Assembly: GCF_018614915.1 (NCBI RefSeq)
Contig: NZ_JAGGNU010000071.1
Coordinates: 1 to 37,756, forward strand
Length of the DNA: 37,756 nucleotides
Source of the DNA: Variovorax paradoxus
GTDB taxonomy: Bacteria; Pseudomonadota; Gammaproteobacteria; Burkholderiales; Burkholderiaceae_C
Reading direction: 5' to 3'
In this document: positions 1-7,812 of the stretch, piece by piece
How the letters are laid out: each line of letters begins with the position of its first letter
Position numbering within the stretch: the first letter of the stretch is position 1
The notes under the pieces: generated by a model
What the model saw: only the letters and a program-made list of their open reading frames with translations
What the model was told of the DNA's origin: nothing
Database searches by the model: none
Position numbers and translations under genes: made by a program

Positions 1-1
1 A

Positions 2-1822
2 GTGACGAGTATTGGGGCTAGAGAAGTCGTTGTCGGCGACCAGGCCCGAGAGGTTGACGTCGGCCGACGCCGTGGCGCGCGCGCCGAACAGGTACACGTC
101 CCACTTGAAGCTCAGCGCCGCCGGGTCGCCGCCGTCGTCCGCGAAGCGCACGATGTGGCCGTTGGGATTGCCGGTCTGCGCGGTCGCGGCCGCGCCCTTG
201 GGGTCGTTGTAGAAGCGGGGATTGGCCGCATCGGTGGCGGTGATGGGCCTCGCGCTGGCGTTGGTGTTGGTGAGGGTCACGTAGACCTCGCCGGTCTTCG
301 GATTGACGGCCGTCCACTCGGGGCGGTCCATCTTGGTGGCGCCGGCGGCATCGGCCGCGAGGCGCGCGTTGACCACCACGTCGGCCGCATCGGCGAAGGC
401 GTAGGCGGGGTTGGCCGCGGTGATGCCGTTGACGCCGAGCTTGAGTTCCAGCCACGCGCCCGTGCCGTCGGCGTTGAACTTCGCGACGTAGAGCTTGCCG
501 TCGTCCATGTACTTGTCGCCGGCCGCGATGCCGCCATTGATGTCGGCCGCATCCCAGGACTTGGTCGACACGAACTTGTAGATGTACTCGTTGCGCGAGT
601 CGTCGCCCATGTACCAGACCAGAGGCTTGCCGACCACCACCGGGCCGAGGCAGGCGCCTTCGTGGCCCATGCGGCCGAGCGCGGTGCGCTTCTTCGGCGT
701 GCTGCCGGGCGTGAAGGGATCGATCTCGACCACCCAGCCGTAGGTGTTGGCGCCATTGCGGTAGTCGTCCGTGGCGCTGGCGCCGACGACCTGGGCATTC
801 CAGCGGCCGTAGATGCCGTCGGCCGTGTCGGGCGTGACGGTGGCCCACAGCTCGCGGCCGGTGCCGGCAACGCCGTAGCGCGAGAAGGCGGCGATTTCCT
901 TGGCGCTGCGGCTGGGGTTGTCGGTCGCGGTGATACGGCGGAAGTAGCCGGCCCAGTTCTCTTCGCAGGTCAAGTAGGTGCCCCAGGGCGTGGTGCCGTT
1001 GGCGCAGTTGTTGAGCGTGCCGCGGGTCTTGCTGCCGTCGGTGCTGAACTTGGTCTTGAGGTAGTCGGTCTTCGCGGCTGGGCCGGAGAAAGTCATCTCG
1101 GTCAGGGTGTGGACGCGGCGGTTGAAGCTCGAATCCTGCTTGTAGCTCCAGCTGCTCGCGCCCTTGTTGACCTCGATCACGCTCACGCCGTGCAGGAAGA
1201 ACTCGCGCTGCACCTCGTCGGCGACGCTGCGCACCGCGGCGTTGCCGGCGCCGACGATGGTCTGGCCGGTGGGGTGCAGGAACAGCGGCGTGATGGCTTC
1301 GTGGTTCATCACCAGCAGGCCGCGCGCGGCGTTGGCGGGGTCCCACTTGTCGGAGGCATTGATGCCGAAGAAGGTCATGCCGTCATGGTGGTCGCCGGCG
1401 CGCTTGTCGTAGCTCGCGGGCGCGTCGCTGCCGTCGTTCGCATAGGCGGGCACGCCGGATGCGATCGGGTCGCCGAGGCGGTACAGCACGGTCGCGGTGT
1501 AGCCCGGCGCCACGCTGACGACGTCGTCCAGGCTCTTGGCGACGGCCGTGAAGCCGAGCTTCGGTGCGGCCGGCGCCGGTGCGGGCGCAGGAGCCGGAGC
1601 GGGTGCTGCAGCCGGCGGCAGCGCGGCAAAGCCGCCACCGCTGCCGCCACCGCCGCAGGCTTGCAGCAGTGCGGTGCCGGCGGTGCCGACACCCAGCCCG
1701 AACAGATGGCGGCGGCTCAGGCGCGCGCCGATCAGGTCGCTGAAGGAAGGGTTGGCGCTGGGGTTGTGTCCGATGTCGTCGGGATCGATCGCAGCGATTT
1801 CGCTGCGGTTGTTGGCGGTCAT
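2..1822 (-). CDS. PhoX-family alkaline phosphatase (DUF839), Tat-exported, 3' end outside window
   Basis: Predicted periplasmic phosphatase of the PhoX/DUF839 family, which releases phosphate from organic phosphoesters using Ca/Fe cofactors. Reading back from the ATG at 1822 gives 607 open codons with no stop, so the C-terminus lies beyond the left edge; family members are somewhat longer. The N-terminus has a twin-arginine motif (SRRHLF, Arg37-Arg38) followed by a hydrophobic stretch ending LLQAC and a Gly/Ala/Pro-rich linker, typical of a Tat signal. Family-like segments include GTLNNCANGTTPWGTYLTCEENW and GRMGHEGA. A GAAAG ribosome-binding site lies 8 bases before the ATG. I looked for a Pho box upstream and saw no convincing one. 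The family call is secure; the true substrate is not shown by the sequence. Confidence 0.9.
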   Translation of the reverse strand, partial: MTANNRSEIAAIDPDDIGHNPSANPSFSDLIGARLSRRHLFGLGVGTAGTALLQACGGGGSGGGFAALPPAAAPAPAPAPAPAPAAPKLGFTAVAKSLDDVVSVAPGYTATVLYRLGDPIASGVPAYANDGSDAPASYDKRAGDHHDGMTFFGINASDKWDPANAARGLLVMNHEAITPLFLHPTGQTIVGAGNAAVRSVADEVQREFFLHGVSVIEVNKGASSWSYKQDSSFNRRVHTLTEMTFSGPAAKTDYLKTKFSTDGSKTRGTLNNCANGTTPWGTYLTCEENWAGYFRRITATDNPSRSAKEIAAFSRYGVAGTGRELWATVTPDTADGIYGRWNAQVVGASATDDYRNGANTYGWVVEIDPFTPGSTPKKRTALGRMGHEGACLGPVVVGKPLVWYMGDDSRNEYIYKFVSTKSWDAADINGGIAAGDKYMDDGKLYVAKFNADGTGAWLELKLGVNGITAANPAYAFADAADVVVNARLAADAAGATKMDRPEWTAVNPKTGEVYVTLTNTNASARPITATDAANPRFYNDPKGAAATAQTGNPNGHIVRFADDGGDPAALSFKWDVYLFGARATASADVNLSGLVADNDFSSPNTRH

Positions 1823-1960
1823 TCGCGGATCTTTCAGTGGGGGCTGGTTGTGAAAAAACTCAACCCGGTACGCTAAAAGTTCAATGTGACGCCCGGAAGT
1901 CAGGCATGGGTCAATTCGACGACGACAGCGCGACCTCCTCCGCCTGCCCCCCGTCTCTCC

Positions 1961-3172
1961 TCAGGGTGCGTTCTGCAGCAGGCGCGCCGCCGATTCGTAC
2001 ATCGCAGCGTTGTGGAAGGCCGCGAGCCCGGCTGTCAGCAGCGCGATGAGCGCGGCCAGAGGGCCCGGCAGCGAGCGCACTGCAAACACCGCCAACGCCA
2101 TCAGGAGCGGCAGGAAGTGCGCCGCATAGAGGAAGGTCTCCTCGCCATAGACCAGATGCAGCGCGACTTGCGCCGCCAGCGTGAGCCCGAGGACCTTGCC
2201 GAAGGCACGCCACTGCGGCGAACGCAGCAGCCCGTGGACGCCGGCCGCCAGCAGCAGGCTCCAGAGGCCGAGCGCGAGCGTACCCGCCCATCCGCCCGAG
2301 CCCGGCGCGCTCAGCTGCACCGTGAGCCAGTTCAGCTTCGGCGCCTCGGCGGCCTTGGCCAGCACTTCGGGCAGGCTGAGCGGATGCCAGAACATGCCGG
2401 CGAGCTTGTGCAGCACGGTGCCGGACTGTTCCAGGTTCATGTAGTCCGCCTCTTCGCGGCTGCCGAGAAAGAAGAGCTTGGCGAAGCTGTAGAGAAAGCG
2501 CTGCACGACGGCGAGCACGGCCACGATGCCCAAGGCGATGGCGCTGATGGCGAGCGCGCGCCGCCAAGGCCGCTGGACCACGGCCAGCGCCAGCCCCGCG
2601 ACCCAGTTGGTGATTGTGATGGCGAGGCTCGCGATGCTGGCGGCGAGCAGCAGCCGGTCGCTCACGGGCCGGTGCACCGCCAGCGCGGCGACCAGCAGCA
2701 CCCACAGCAAGGTCAGCGAACCAACGCCGAAGGTCTCCGGCACCGAGAACCAGAACTGGAAGCCGGCACTGCCGATGGCCAGCAGCGAAAAGCAGACCGC
2801 ACCGAAGCGGCCGGCGCCGAGCAGCCGACACAGCGCATAGAAGGAGACGACCCACAGCGCCGCCACCCCGCTCGCGAATCGCATGGCCACCTGCAGATCG
2901 GTGCCCGGCCACAGCGCGCGCAGGCCGGTGACCAGCGGATGGATGAGGATCGAAGCGATCGGATGGACCTTGGTGCGGTAATGGTTGCTCTGCGAGTCCA
3001 CCATGTTGGCCAGCACACGCGGCAGGTCGGCCTGGAACCAGGCGTCGAGGCCCCCGCGTGCGAAGAGCTGGGCCGGCAATTGGCGCGACAGGGCCGCCAG
3101 CAGCAGCAGCGCCAGCGCCGCGAGCAGGGCGGCGAGCAGCGCATCCCAGGCCAGGCTGCTGCGCCTCGTCAT
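1961..3172 (-). CDS. Polytopic membrane protein, possible GT-C-type glycosyltransferase
   Basis: A 403-residue integral membrane protein with about ten hydrophobic segments and a first periplasmic loop of charged/aromatic residues (QADLPRVLANMVDSQSNHYR, roughly residues 47-66, followed by KVHPI). One early membrane helix followed by a large polar loop and many helices is the layout of GT-C glycosyltransferases (ArnT/PMT type), but I see no unambiguous motif, so the enzymatic role is inference. The ATG at 3172 starts 11 bp after the HAD-UbiA gene stops on the same strand, implying co-transcription. It may transfer a polyprenyl-phosphate-linked sugar made by the upstream genes; an uncharacterised membrane protein is the safe description. 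Confidence 0.75.
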   Translation of the reverse strand: MTRRSSLAWDALLAALLAALALLLLAALSRQLPAQLFARGGLDAWFQADLPRVLANMVDSQSNHYRTKVHPIASILIHPLVTGLRALWPGTDLQVAMRFASGVAALWVVSFYALCRLLGAGRFGAVCFSLLAIGSAGFQFWFSVPETFGVGSLTLLWVLLVAALAVHRPVSDRLLLAASIASLAITITNWVAGLALAVVQRPWRRALAISAIALGIVAVLAVVQRFLYSFAKLFFLGSREEADYMNLEQSGTVLHKLAGMFWHPLSLPEVLAKAAEAPKLNWLTVQLSAPGSGGWAGTLALGLWSLLLAAGVHGLLRSPQWRAFGKVLGLTLAAQVALHLVYGEETFLYAAHFLPLLMALAVFAVRSLPGPLAALIALLTAGLAAFHNAAMYESAARLLQNAP

Positions 3173-3183
3173 GACCGGGGGGC

Positions 3184-4599
3184 TCAATGGGCGACCCACA
3201 GCGCGATCGCGCCGATCGCCAGGGCCAGCCGGCTGACCCAGTCGCGCGCCGCGAAGACCACCGGGTCGTCGTGCAGCACGCCGCGAATCGCCTTCAGCCA
3301 GATGCGCATGGTCCAGAACAGGAAGACCGGGATCAACACCCAGAGGTACTGAGGGTTCTCGTAGCGCGCCAGCATCTGCTGGTCGTGCAGATAGAGGCCG
3401 AGCAGCAGGGCCGACATCTGCCCGGCCGCGACGCCGGTGCACAGCACGAAGGGCGCATCGGTGGCGACGTAGCCGCGATTGCGCTTCATCTGCTTCACCT
3501 CGGCCGGCGGGCCGGTCAGCTCGACGTAGCGCTTGGCCAGCGCCAGGCTCAGGAAGATGAAGAGCGAGAACGAGAGGACCCAGAAGGACAGCGGCTGCCC
3601 GGTGGCCGCCGTGCCAGCCGCCACACGGATCGTGTAGAGGGCGGCCAGCGAGAACACGTCGACCACGGCGCGCCGCTTGAGATGCAGCGAGTAGGCCGTG
3701 GTCAGCGCCATGTAGAGCAGCAGCACGCCCACGAAGGCCCGTGGCAGCAGCGCGAGCGACAGCGCCAGCGACGCCGCGCACAGCAGGGCCGTCATCGCCA
3801 GGCCCATGGGCACCGAAATCTCGCCGGCGGCGAAGGGGCGCGTGCGCTTGCGGTGGTGCTGGCGGTCCGTTTCGAGGTCGAGCAGGTCGTTGAGCACGTA
3901 GATGCCCGAGGCCATGAGGCCGAAAGCCAGGAAGGCGAGCGATGCGTTGACGACCAGCGGCTGCGTGAGGTGGTGCAGCACCGGCATCAGCGGCAGGAAG
4001 ATCAGCAGGTTCTTGAGCCACTGGTGCAGCCGGGCGCCGTACAGATAGCGCCTGAAGGAGGTGCGCGGCGGCACGATCCGGGCCTCGACGGTGGTCACGC
4101 CGGCCGCGCGCCGGGCCAGCGATTCGGAGCGGCCGACCACCACCGCGGCCTCGGCGCCGCGCCAGACCTTCAGGTCGGCGGCATGGTCGCCCGCATAGCT
4201 GAAGGCCGCGCCACCGGCGTCGGCCTGGATCGCCGCCAGCTTGGTCGCGCCCTTGACGTTGCGCTCGCCATCGGAGGCCAGCACCGCGTCGAACAGGCCC
4301 AGGTGCGACGCCACCGCGCGCGCCAGCTTGCCATCGCTCGCCGTGGCCAGCACGGTGCGCCGGCCGGCGGCGCGCGCACTGCGCACGAACTCGAGCACCT
4401 CGGGCCGGTAGGGCAGGGTCGCGACATCGACGAAGGTGCGTTGCGCCACCTCATCCTTGAACGCCGCCTTGCCGCGCAGCAGCCACAGCGGCAGGGCGAG
4501 CAGCGACTGAGGCGAGGCGCGCACCAGCTGCAGCAGCGATTCGTGCAGCAGGTCGGTGGCGATCAGCGTGCCATCGAGATCGACGTAGAGCGGGCGCAC
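3184..4599 (-). CDS. HAD phosphatase-UbiA prenyltransferase fusion (decaprenyl-phosphate phosphoribosyltransferase-like)
   Basis: A 471-residue two-domain protein. Residues 1-170 form a HAD phosphatase: DLDGT nucleophile motif (Asp7, Asp9), ATAS (residues 85-88), Lys120 and GDHAAD (137-142). Residues 180-471 form a UbiA-type polytopic prenyltransferase with the Mg-diphosphate motif NDLLDLETDRQHHRKRTRP (237-255). In mycobacteria a related UbiA enzyme joins PRPP to decaprenyl phosphate and a phosphatase then removes the 5'-phosphate, so this fusion could do both steps at the inner membrane. The start is GTG at 4599; an ATG at 4604 is out of frame. It begins 4 nt after the stop of the EamA-like gene, a tight operon. 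The fused domains are clear; substrates are inferred. Confidence 0.88.
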   Translation of the reverse strand: MRPLYVDLDGTLIATDLLHESLLQLVRASPQSLLALPLWLLRGKAAFKDEVAQRTFVDVATLPYRPEVLEFVRSARAAGRRTVLATASDGKLARAVASHLGLFDAVLASDGERNVKGATKLAAIQADAGGAAFSYAGDHAADLKVWRGAEAAVVVGRSESLARRAAGVTTVEARIVPPRTSFRRYLYGARLHQWLKNLLIFLPLMPVLHHLTQPLVVNASLAFLAFGLMASGIYVLNDLLDLETDRQHHRKRTRPFAAGEISVPMGLAMTALLCAASLALSLALLPRAFVGVLLLYMALTTAYSLHLKRRAVVDVFSLAALYTIRVAAGTAATGQPLSFWVLSFSLFIFLSLALAKRYVELTGPPAEVKQMKRNRGYVATDAPFVLCTGVAAGQMSALLLGLYLHDQQMLARYENPQYLWVLIPVFLFWTMRIWLKAIRGVLHDDPVVFAARDWVSRLALAIGAIALWVAH

Positions 4600-4603
4600 G
4601 GCA

Positions 4604-4978
4604 TCAGCTCCGGCCCAGCACCACGACGCCCGCCATGATGATGGCGATGCCCAGGACCCGGCCGGCGGTCAGCGGCTCGCCGAAGAACTGCCATGCGAGC
4701 AGGGCCGCGATCACGTAGCCCATCGACAGCATGGGATAGGCGACGGTCACGTCCACGCGCGTCAGCGCGATGATCCAAAGCCCGGCGCTGAGGAAATAAC
4801 AGACCAGGCCGAGCAGGATCCAGGGCTGCGTGGCCGCAGTCGATGCGGCCGTCATCAGCGAGGCGCCGCTTCCCATCGACACCGTGCCCAGCGTCTTGGC
4901 ACCGGCCTTGAGCATCAGCTGCGCTGCAGAATTCAGCAGTACGCCCGCGAAGATGATCGAAAAGGTCTGGAAGTTCAT
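4604..4978 (-). CDS. Small EamA/SMR-type membrane transporter (ArnE-like)
   Basis: A 124-residue protein of four hydrophobic helices with the short-form DMT/EamA architecture, including LNSAAQLMLKAGAK near the N-terminus and the segment YPMLSMGYVIAALLAWQFFGE. Small members of this family include drug efflux subunits and the ArnE/ArnF flippase that moves polyprenyl-linked aminoarabinose across the inner membrane. Located directly before an HAD-UbiA prenyltransferase, a lipid-linked-sugar flippase is the more attractive guess. The ATG at 4978 is preferred because the open frame further upstream begins only with a TTG codon at 5002 and adds residues not expected in the family. The gene lies 44 bp after mltA on the same strand. 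Confidence 0.8.
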   Translation of the reverse strand: MNFQTFSIIFAGVLLNSAAQLMLKAGAKTLGTVSMGSGASLMTAASTAATQPWILLGLVCYFLSAGLWIIALTRVDVTVAYPMLSMGYVIAALLAWQFFGEPLTAGRVLGIAIIMAGVVVLGRS

Positions 4979-5022
4979 GAGATTCTTGCCCGTTGGAGGC
5001 AAGGATCATGCCGCGGCCCCCG

Positions 5023-6162
5023 CTACTTGGGCCACAAGACCCACAGCCGCAAAGGCTGATTCATGCGCGCGGCCAGGCGTCCCGCTTCGGCGCCGGTGCC
5101 CGCGAAATAGTCGGCGCGCACGGCGCCGACGATCGCGCTGCCCGTGTCCTGCGCCACCACCAGTTTCGCGAGCGACACGGCCGGCCCGGGCGAGGCCAGC
5201 CAGACCGGTGTGCCGTAGGGGATGCTGTCGCGGTCGACCGCGATCGAGCGCCCGGCGGTCAGCGGCACGCCCTGTGCGCCGATCGGGCCCGAGGCGGCAT
5301 CGATCTCGGCGAGCGGCTCCTCGCGAAAGAAGACGTAGCGCGGATTGCTCCACAAGAGCTGCGGCACCTTCTGCGGGTTCTGCGCGGCCCAGAGCTTGGT
5401 GTCGTCCGGCCACAGGCTGACCTTCGTCGCGCCCTGGCTCACCAGCCATTGCTGGACGCTCTTGTAGGGCTGCTCGTTGGTGGCCGCGAAAGCCACCCGC
5501 ACGGTGCGCTGCGAGCCATCGGCCTCGGTGACGCGCAGCCGCCCCGAGCCCTGGATGTGCAGCATCAGCACGTCGATGGGGTCGGCCAGCCAGGCGATCT
5601 CGCGGCCGCGCAGCGCGGCCTGGGCCTGCGGCAAGGTGTCGATCTCCTGCCGGGTGTACCAGGGGCGGCGTGCCACCAGTCCGGCCGGCGCCTGGTAGAG
5701 CGGCACGGCGTGGGTGGCGGTCGGCCGCCGCGAGGCGTCGAACACCGGCTCGTAATAGCTCGTGAGCTTGCCCTCGGTCGGCCCCGTGAGCGATTCGACG
5801 CGGTAGGGCTGCAGGCGCTGCTGCATCCATTCGCGCTGCTCCTCGGTCTCGGCAAGCGCCAGCTGGCGCACCTCGCGGCACAGCGGCGCGAAAGCGGCAT
5901 TGGGGCGCGCGCAGTTGGCGATCAGCGCGCTCCAGCCTTCGTGCAGCGGGTCCTCTGCAAAGCCGGGCAGTTCCGACCAGTGCACGGGCACCCAGCGGCT
6001 CTTGGGATGGGCGAGCGATCCCGTGAGCGGCCCCAGTTCGCGTTGGGGGCCGGCGGCGCCCGGCACGGCTGCGGGCGTTTCGGGCTGCAGGGTGCCGACC
6101 GAACAGCCGGCCAGCGTTGCTACGATCGCGAGCCCGACCAGCCACTGGAGTCCTTTTGTCAT
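5023..6162 (-). CDS. mltA: Membrane-bound lytic murein transglycosylase A
   Basis: Outer-membrane lipoprotein of 379 residues that cleaves the MurNAc-GlcNAc bond of peptidoglycan, forming 1,6-anhydro products. The N-terminus is a short lipoprotein signal with lipobox LAGC (residues 17-20). The MltA domain shows LTSYYEP and HIQGSGRLRV, followed by the C-terminal 3D domain with VAQDTGSAI (Asp339, the expected catalytic acid) and VRADYFAG (Asp351). The ATG at 6160-6162 is chosen because it places the signal peptide at the N-terminus; the frame stays open far upstream only as a shadow. The start codon shares CATG with the divergent small gene at 6161. It may be the first gene of the minus-strand group toward phoX. 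Confidence 0.95.
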   Translation of the reverse strand: MTKGLQWLVGLAIVATLAGCSVGTLQPETPAAVPGAAGPQRELGPLTGSLAHPKSRWVPVHWSELPGFAEDPLHEGWSALIANCARPNAAFAPLCREVRQLALAETEEQREWMQQRLQPYRVESLTGPTEGKLTSYYEPVFDASRRPTATHAVPLYQAPAGLVARRPWYTRQEIDTLPQAQAALRGREIAWLADPIDVLMLHIQGSGRLRVTEADGSQRTVRVAFAATNEQPYKSVQQWLVSQGATKVSLWPDDTKLWAAQNPQKVPQLLWSNPRYVFFREEPLAEIDAASGPIGAQGVPLTAGRSIAVDRDSIPYGTPVWLASPGPAVSLAKLVVAQDTGSAIVGAVRADYFAGTGAEAGRLAARMNQPLRLWVLWPK

Positions 6163-6322
6163 GGGATTGATTTTGCTTGAAGCGCTCGGTGCCGGAATCG
6201 TGCTGGTGCTGATCGTCTGGTGGACCATGTTTTCGGGCCGCAAGGGCGGCGAAATGCACGAGGCGGACGAAGCTGAAAAAGCGCCGCTGTCCGACGAGCC
6301 GCCCAAGGACGGCTCCACATAA
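6161..6322 (+). CDS. Small single-pass membrane protein, unknown function
   Basis: A 53-residue ORF: a hydrophobic helix (LILLEALGAGIVLVLIVWWTMF, residues 3-24) followed by a charged tail rich in Glu, Asp and Lys. No family recognised. A GGAG sits 10 bases before the ATG, at 6147-6150. The ATG overlaps that of mltA on the other strand, so the two genes share a CATG and their leaders run inside each other. The next plus-strand gene, the OmpA-like lipoprotein, starts 35 bp later. The good ribosome-binding site and the clean topology favour a real gene, but its short length keeps this uncertain. Confidence 0.55.
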   Translation: MGLILLEALGAGIVLVLIVWWTMFSGRKGGEMHEADEAEKAPLSDEPPKDGST

Positions 6323-6357
6323 TCGTTCGTCGCGGATTCACCGCGGAAAGGATTTAA

Positions 6358-7014
6358 ATGAAGAAATTCGTACTCGCCACCTCGGCCGCAGCCCTGGTCC
6401 TCTCCGGCTGCGCCGGCATGACCGACACCCAGCGCAACACCGGCATCGGGGCCGGCATCGGCGCCCTCGGTGGCGCGGCCATCGGCTCCGCGACCGGCGG
6501 CAATCGCGGCGCCATCGGGACCGGCGCGGCCGTCGGTGCCGCTGCCGGCGCGCTGGGCGGCTACCTCTGGTCGCAACGCATGGAAGCGCAGAAGCGCGAG
6601 ATGCAGGCTGCCACGCAAGGCACCGGCATCGCCGTCACCCAGACCCCAAACAACGAACTGAAGCTCGCGATCCCGAGCGACGTCTCCTTCGACACCGGCC
6701 GCTCGGCGATCAAGCCCAATTTCGCGCCGGTCCTCAACCAGTTCGCCAATGGCCTGCGCAACAACCCGAATGCCGAGGTGCGCATCATCGGCCACACCGA
6801 CAGCACCGGGACCGATGCGATCAACAACCCGCTGTCGGTCGACCGCGCCGCCAGCACGCGCGACTACCTGATCGCGCGCGGCGTGCCGCAGCAGGCCTTC
6901 CGCATCGAGGGCCGCGGCTCGCGCGAGCCGGTCGCCGACAACAACTCCGACGCGGGCCGGTCGCAGAACCGGCGCGTCGAGATCTACGTGGGCGAGCGCG
7001 GCCCGCAAGGCTAG
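6358..7014 (+). CDS. OmpA-family lipoprotein with glycine-zipper domain (YiaD-like)
   Basis: A 218-residue outer-membrane lipoprotein. Its signal ends in lipobox LSGC, followed by a glycine-zipper stretch (GIGAGIGALGGAAIGSATGG, residues 30-49) and a Gly/Ala helix to about residue 74. The C-terminal half is an OmpA peptidoglycan-binding domain with SFDTGRSAIKPNF, IIGHTDSTGTDAINN, LSVDRAAS and SQNRRVEIYV. It should tether the outer membrane to peptidoglycan by binding diaminopimelate. A ribosome-binding site, GGAAAGG, precedes the ATG. Its TAG stop overlaps the stop of the convergent response regulator in the palindrome CTAG at 7011-7014. Confidence 0.93.
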   Translation: MKKFVLATSAAALVLSGCAGMTDTQRNTGIGAGIGALGGAAIGSATGGNRGAIGTGAAVGAAAGALGGYLWSQRMEAQKREMQAATQGTGIAVTQTPNNELKLAIPSDVSFDTGRSAIKPNFAPVLNQFANGLRNNPNAEVRIIGHTDSTGTDAINNPLSVDRAASTRDYLIARGVPQQAFRIEGRGSREPVADNNSDAGRSQNRRVEIYVGERGPQG

Positions 7015-7643
7015 CCTTCGACCCCCCGCAGCAGATTGGCCAGCTCCACGGCCGACTTGACTTCCATCTTCTCGAACACGCGCGCACGGTGCACTTCCAC
7101 CGTGCGCACGCTGATCGAGAGCTGCTCGGCGATCAGCTTGTTGGGCAGGCCCTCGACCACGCGCCGCATCACCTCGCGCTCGCGTTCGGTCAGCTCCTCG
7201 ATGCGGCGCATCAACAGCCGCTGCGTGCGCCGCACCTCGATGGCGCGCAGCGAGGCACCGAGTGCATGCTCGATGCGGTCGACCAGCGCATTGTCCGAAA
7301 AAGGCTTCTCGCAGAAATCGAAGGCGCCGCGCTTCACCGCGTCCACCGCCGTCGGCACGTCGGCATGGCCGGTCAGGAAGATCACCGGCATCACCTCCAG
7401 CAGTCCGCGCTCCGCCAGGCGGTCGAACAGCACGAGCCCGCTGGTGCCCGGCATGCGCACGTCCAGCAGCAGGCAGTGCGGCTGATCGGCCAGCGGCTCC
7501 TCGGCCAAGCGCAGCTCGAAGGCTTCCGCGCTCGCAAAATGTTCGCTCACCAGCCGCCGCGAACGCAGCAGCCAGGCCAGCGCCTCGCGCACGCTGGCGT
7601 CGTCGTCGACGATGAAGATCAGGGCATCGATCAAGGGTTGCAT
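7011..7643 (-). CDS. FixJ/LuxR-type two-component response regulator
   Basis: A 210-residue regulator. The receiver domain has the acidic pocket DDD (13-15), phosphoacceptor Asp61 in LLLDVRMPG, Thr91 and Lys113 in EKPFSD. A LuxR/GerE helix-turn-helix lies at about 145-205 (LTEREREVMRRVVEGLPNKL, then TVEVHRARVFEKM). FixJ-type regulators of this length act as DNA-binding activators when phosphorylated. The ATG at 7643 is preferred over the longer open frame because the extra 47 codons are translated from an intergenic repeat. The kinase gene lies just upstream on the same strand; DctS/DctR-like C4-dicarboxylate sensing is a reasonable but unproven analogy. Confidence 0.92.
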   Translation of the reverse strand: MQPLIDALIFIVDDDASVREALAWLLRSRRLVSEHFASAEAFELRLAEEPLADQPHCLLLDVRMPGTSGLVLFDRLAERGLLEVMPVIFLTGHADVPTAVDAVKRGAFDFCEKPFSDNALVDRIEHALGASLRAIEVRRTQRLLMRRIEELTEREREVMRRVVEGLPNKLIAEQLSISVRTVEVHRARVFEKMEVKSAVELANLLRGVEG

Positions 7644-7702
7644 GCTTTGACTTCCATTTTCCCCGAAGCGCCGCATGAAGCCCGCGACACACGATACCGT
7701 CG

Positions 7703-7805
7703 CAGCCCATTCGGGGAACACCGCGGAACCGGCTTTGCCGGGCCGCTGGTGTTGCTCCCGGTGAGGGGGTTGGAGGAGCGACACGAAGTGCGCGGATCCT
7801 GGGGG
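7703..7805 (-). repeat. Intergenic repeat copy (Comamonadaceae-type), between kinase and regulator
   Basis: Read on the minus strand, the gap between the histidine kinase stop (7813) and the regulator start holds a structured non-coding block: a C-rich start, the core GCACTTCGTGTCGC, a C-tract, CACCGGGAG, then GCGGCCCGGCAAAGCCGG, where CCGGC and GCCGG can form a hairpin. The core reappears at 27418 before yaeQ. I recall such blocks as dispersed intergenic repeats in Variovorax-like genomes; the copy number here cannot be checked. It may form RNA structure that separates kinase and regulator expression. Confidence 0.6.
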
Positions 7806-7812
7806 AGAGCCA

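Noticed and set aside
2..1876. Plus-strand frame of 624 codons at the left edge
   Set aside because: It lies opposite phoX, whose minus-strand translation shows the Tat signal and family motifs.
1823..1960. Possible Pho box upstream of the PhoX gene
   Set aside because: Only GTCACAT-like pieces are present, without the paired CTGTCAT repeats at the right spacing.
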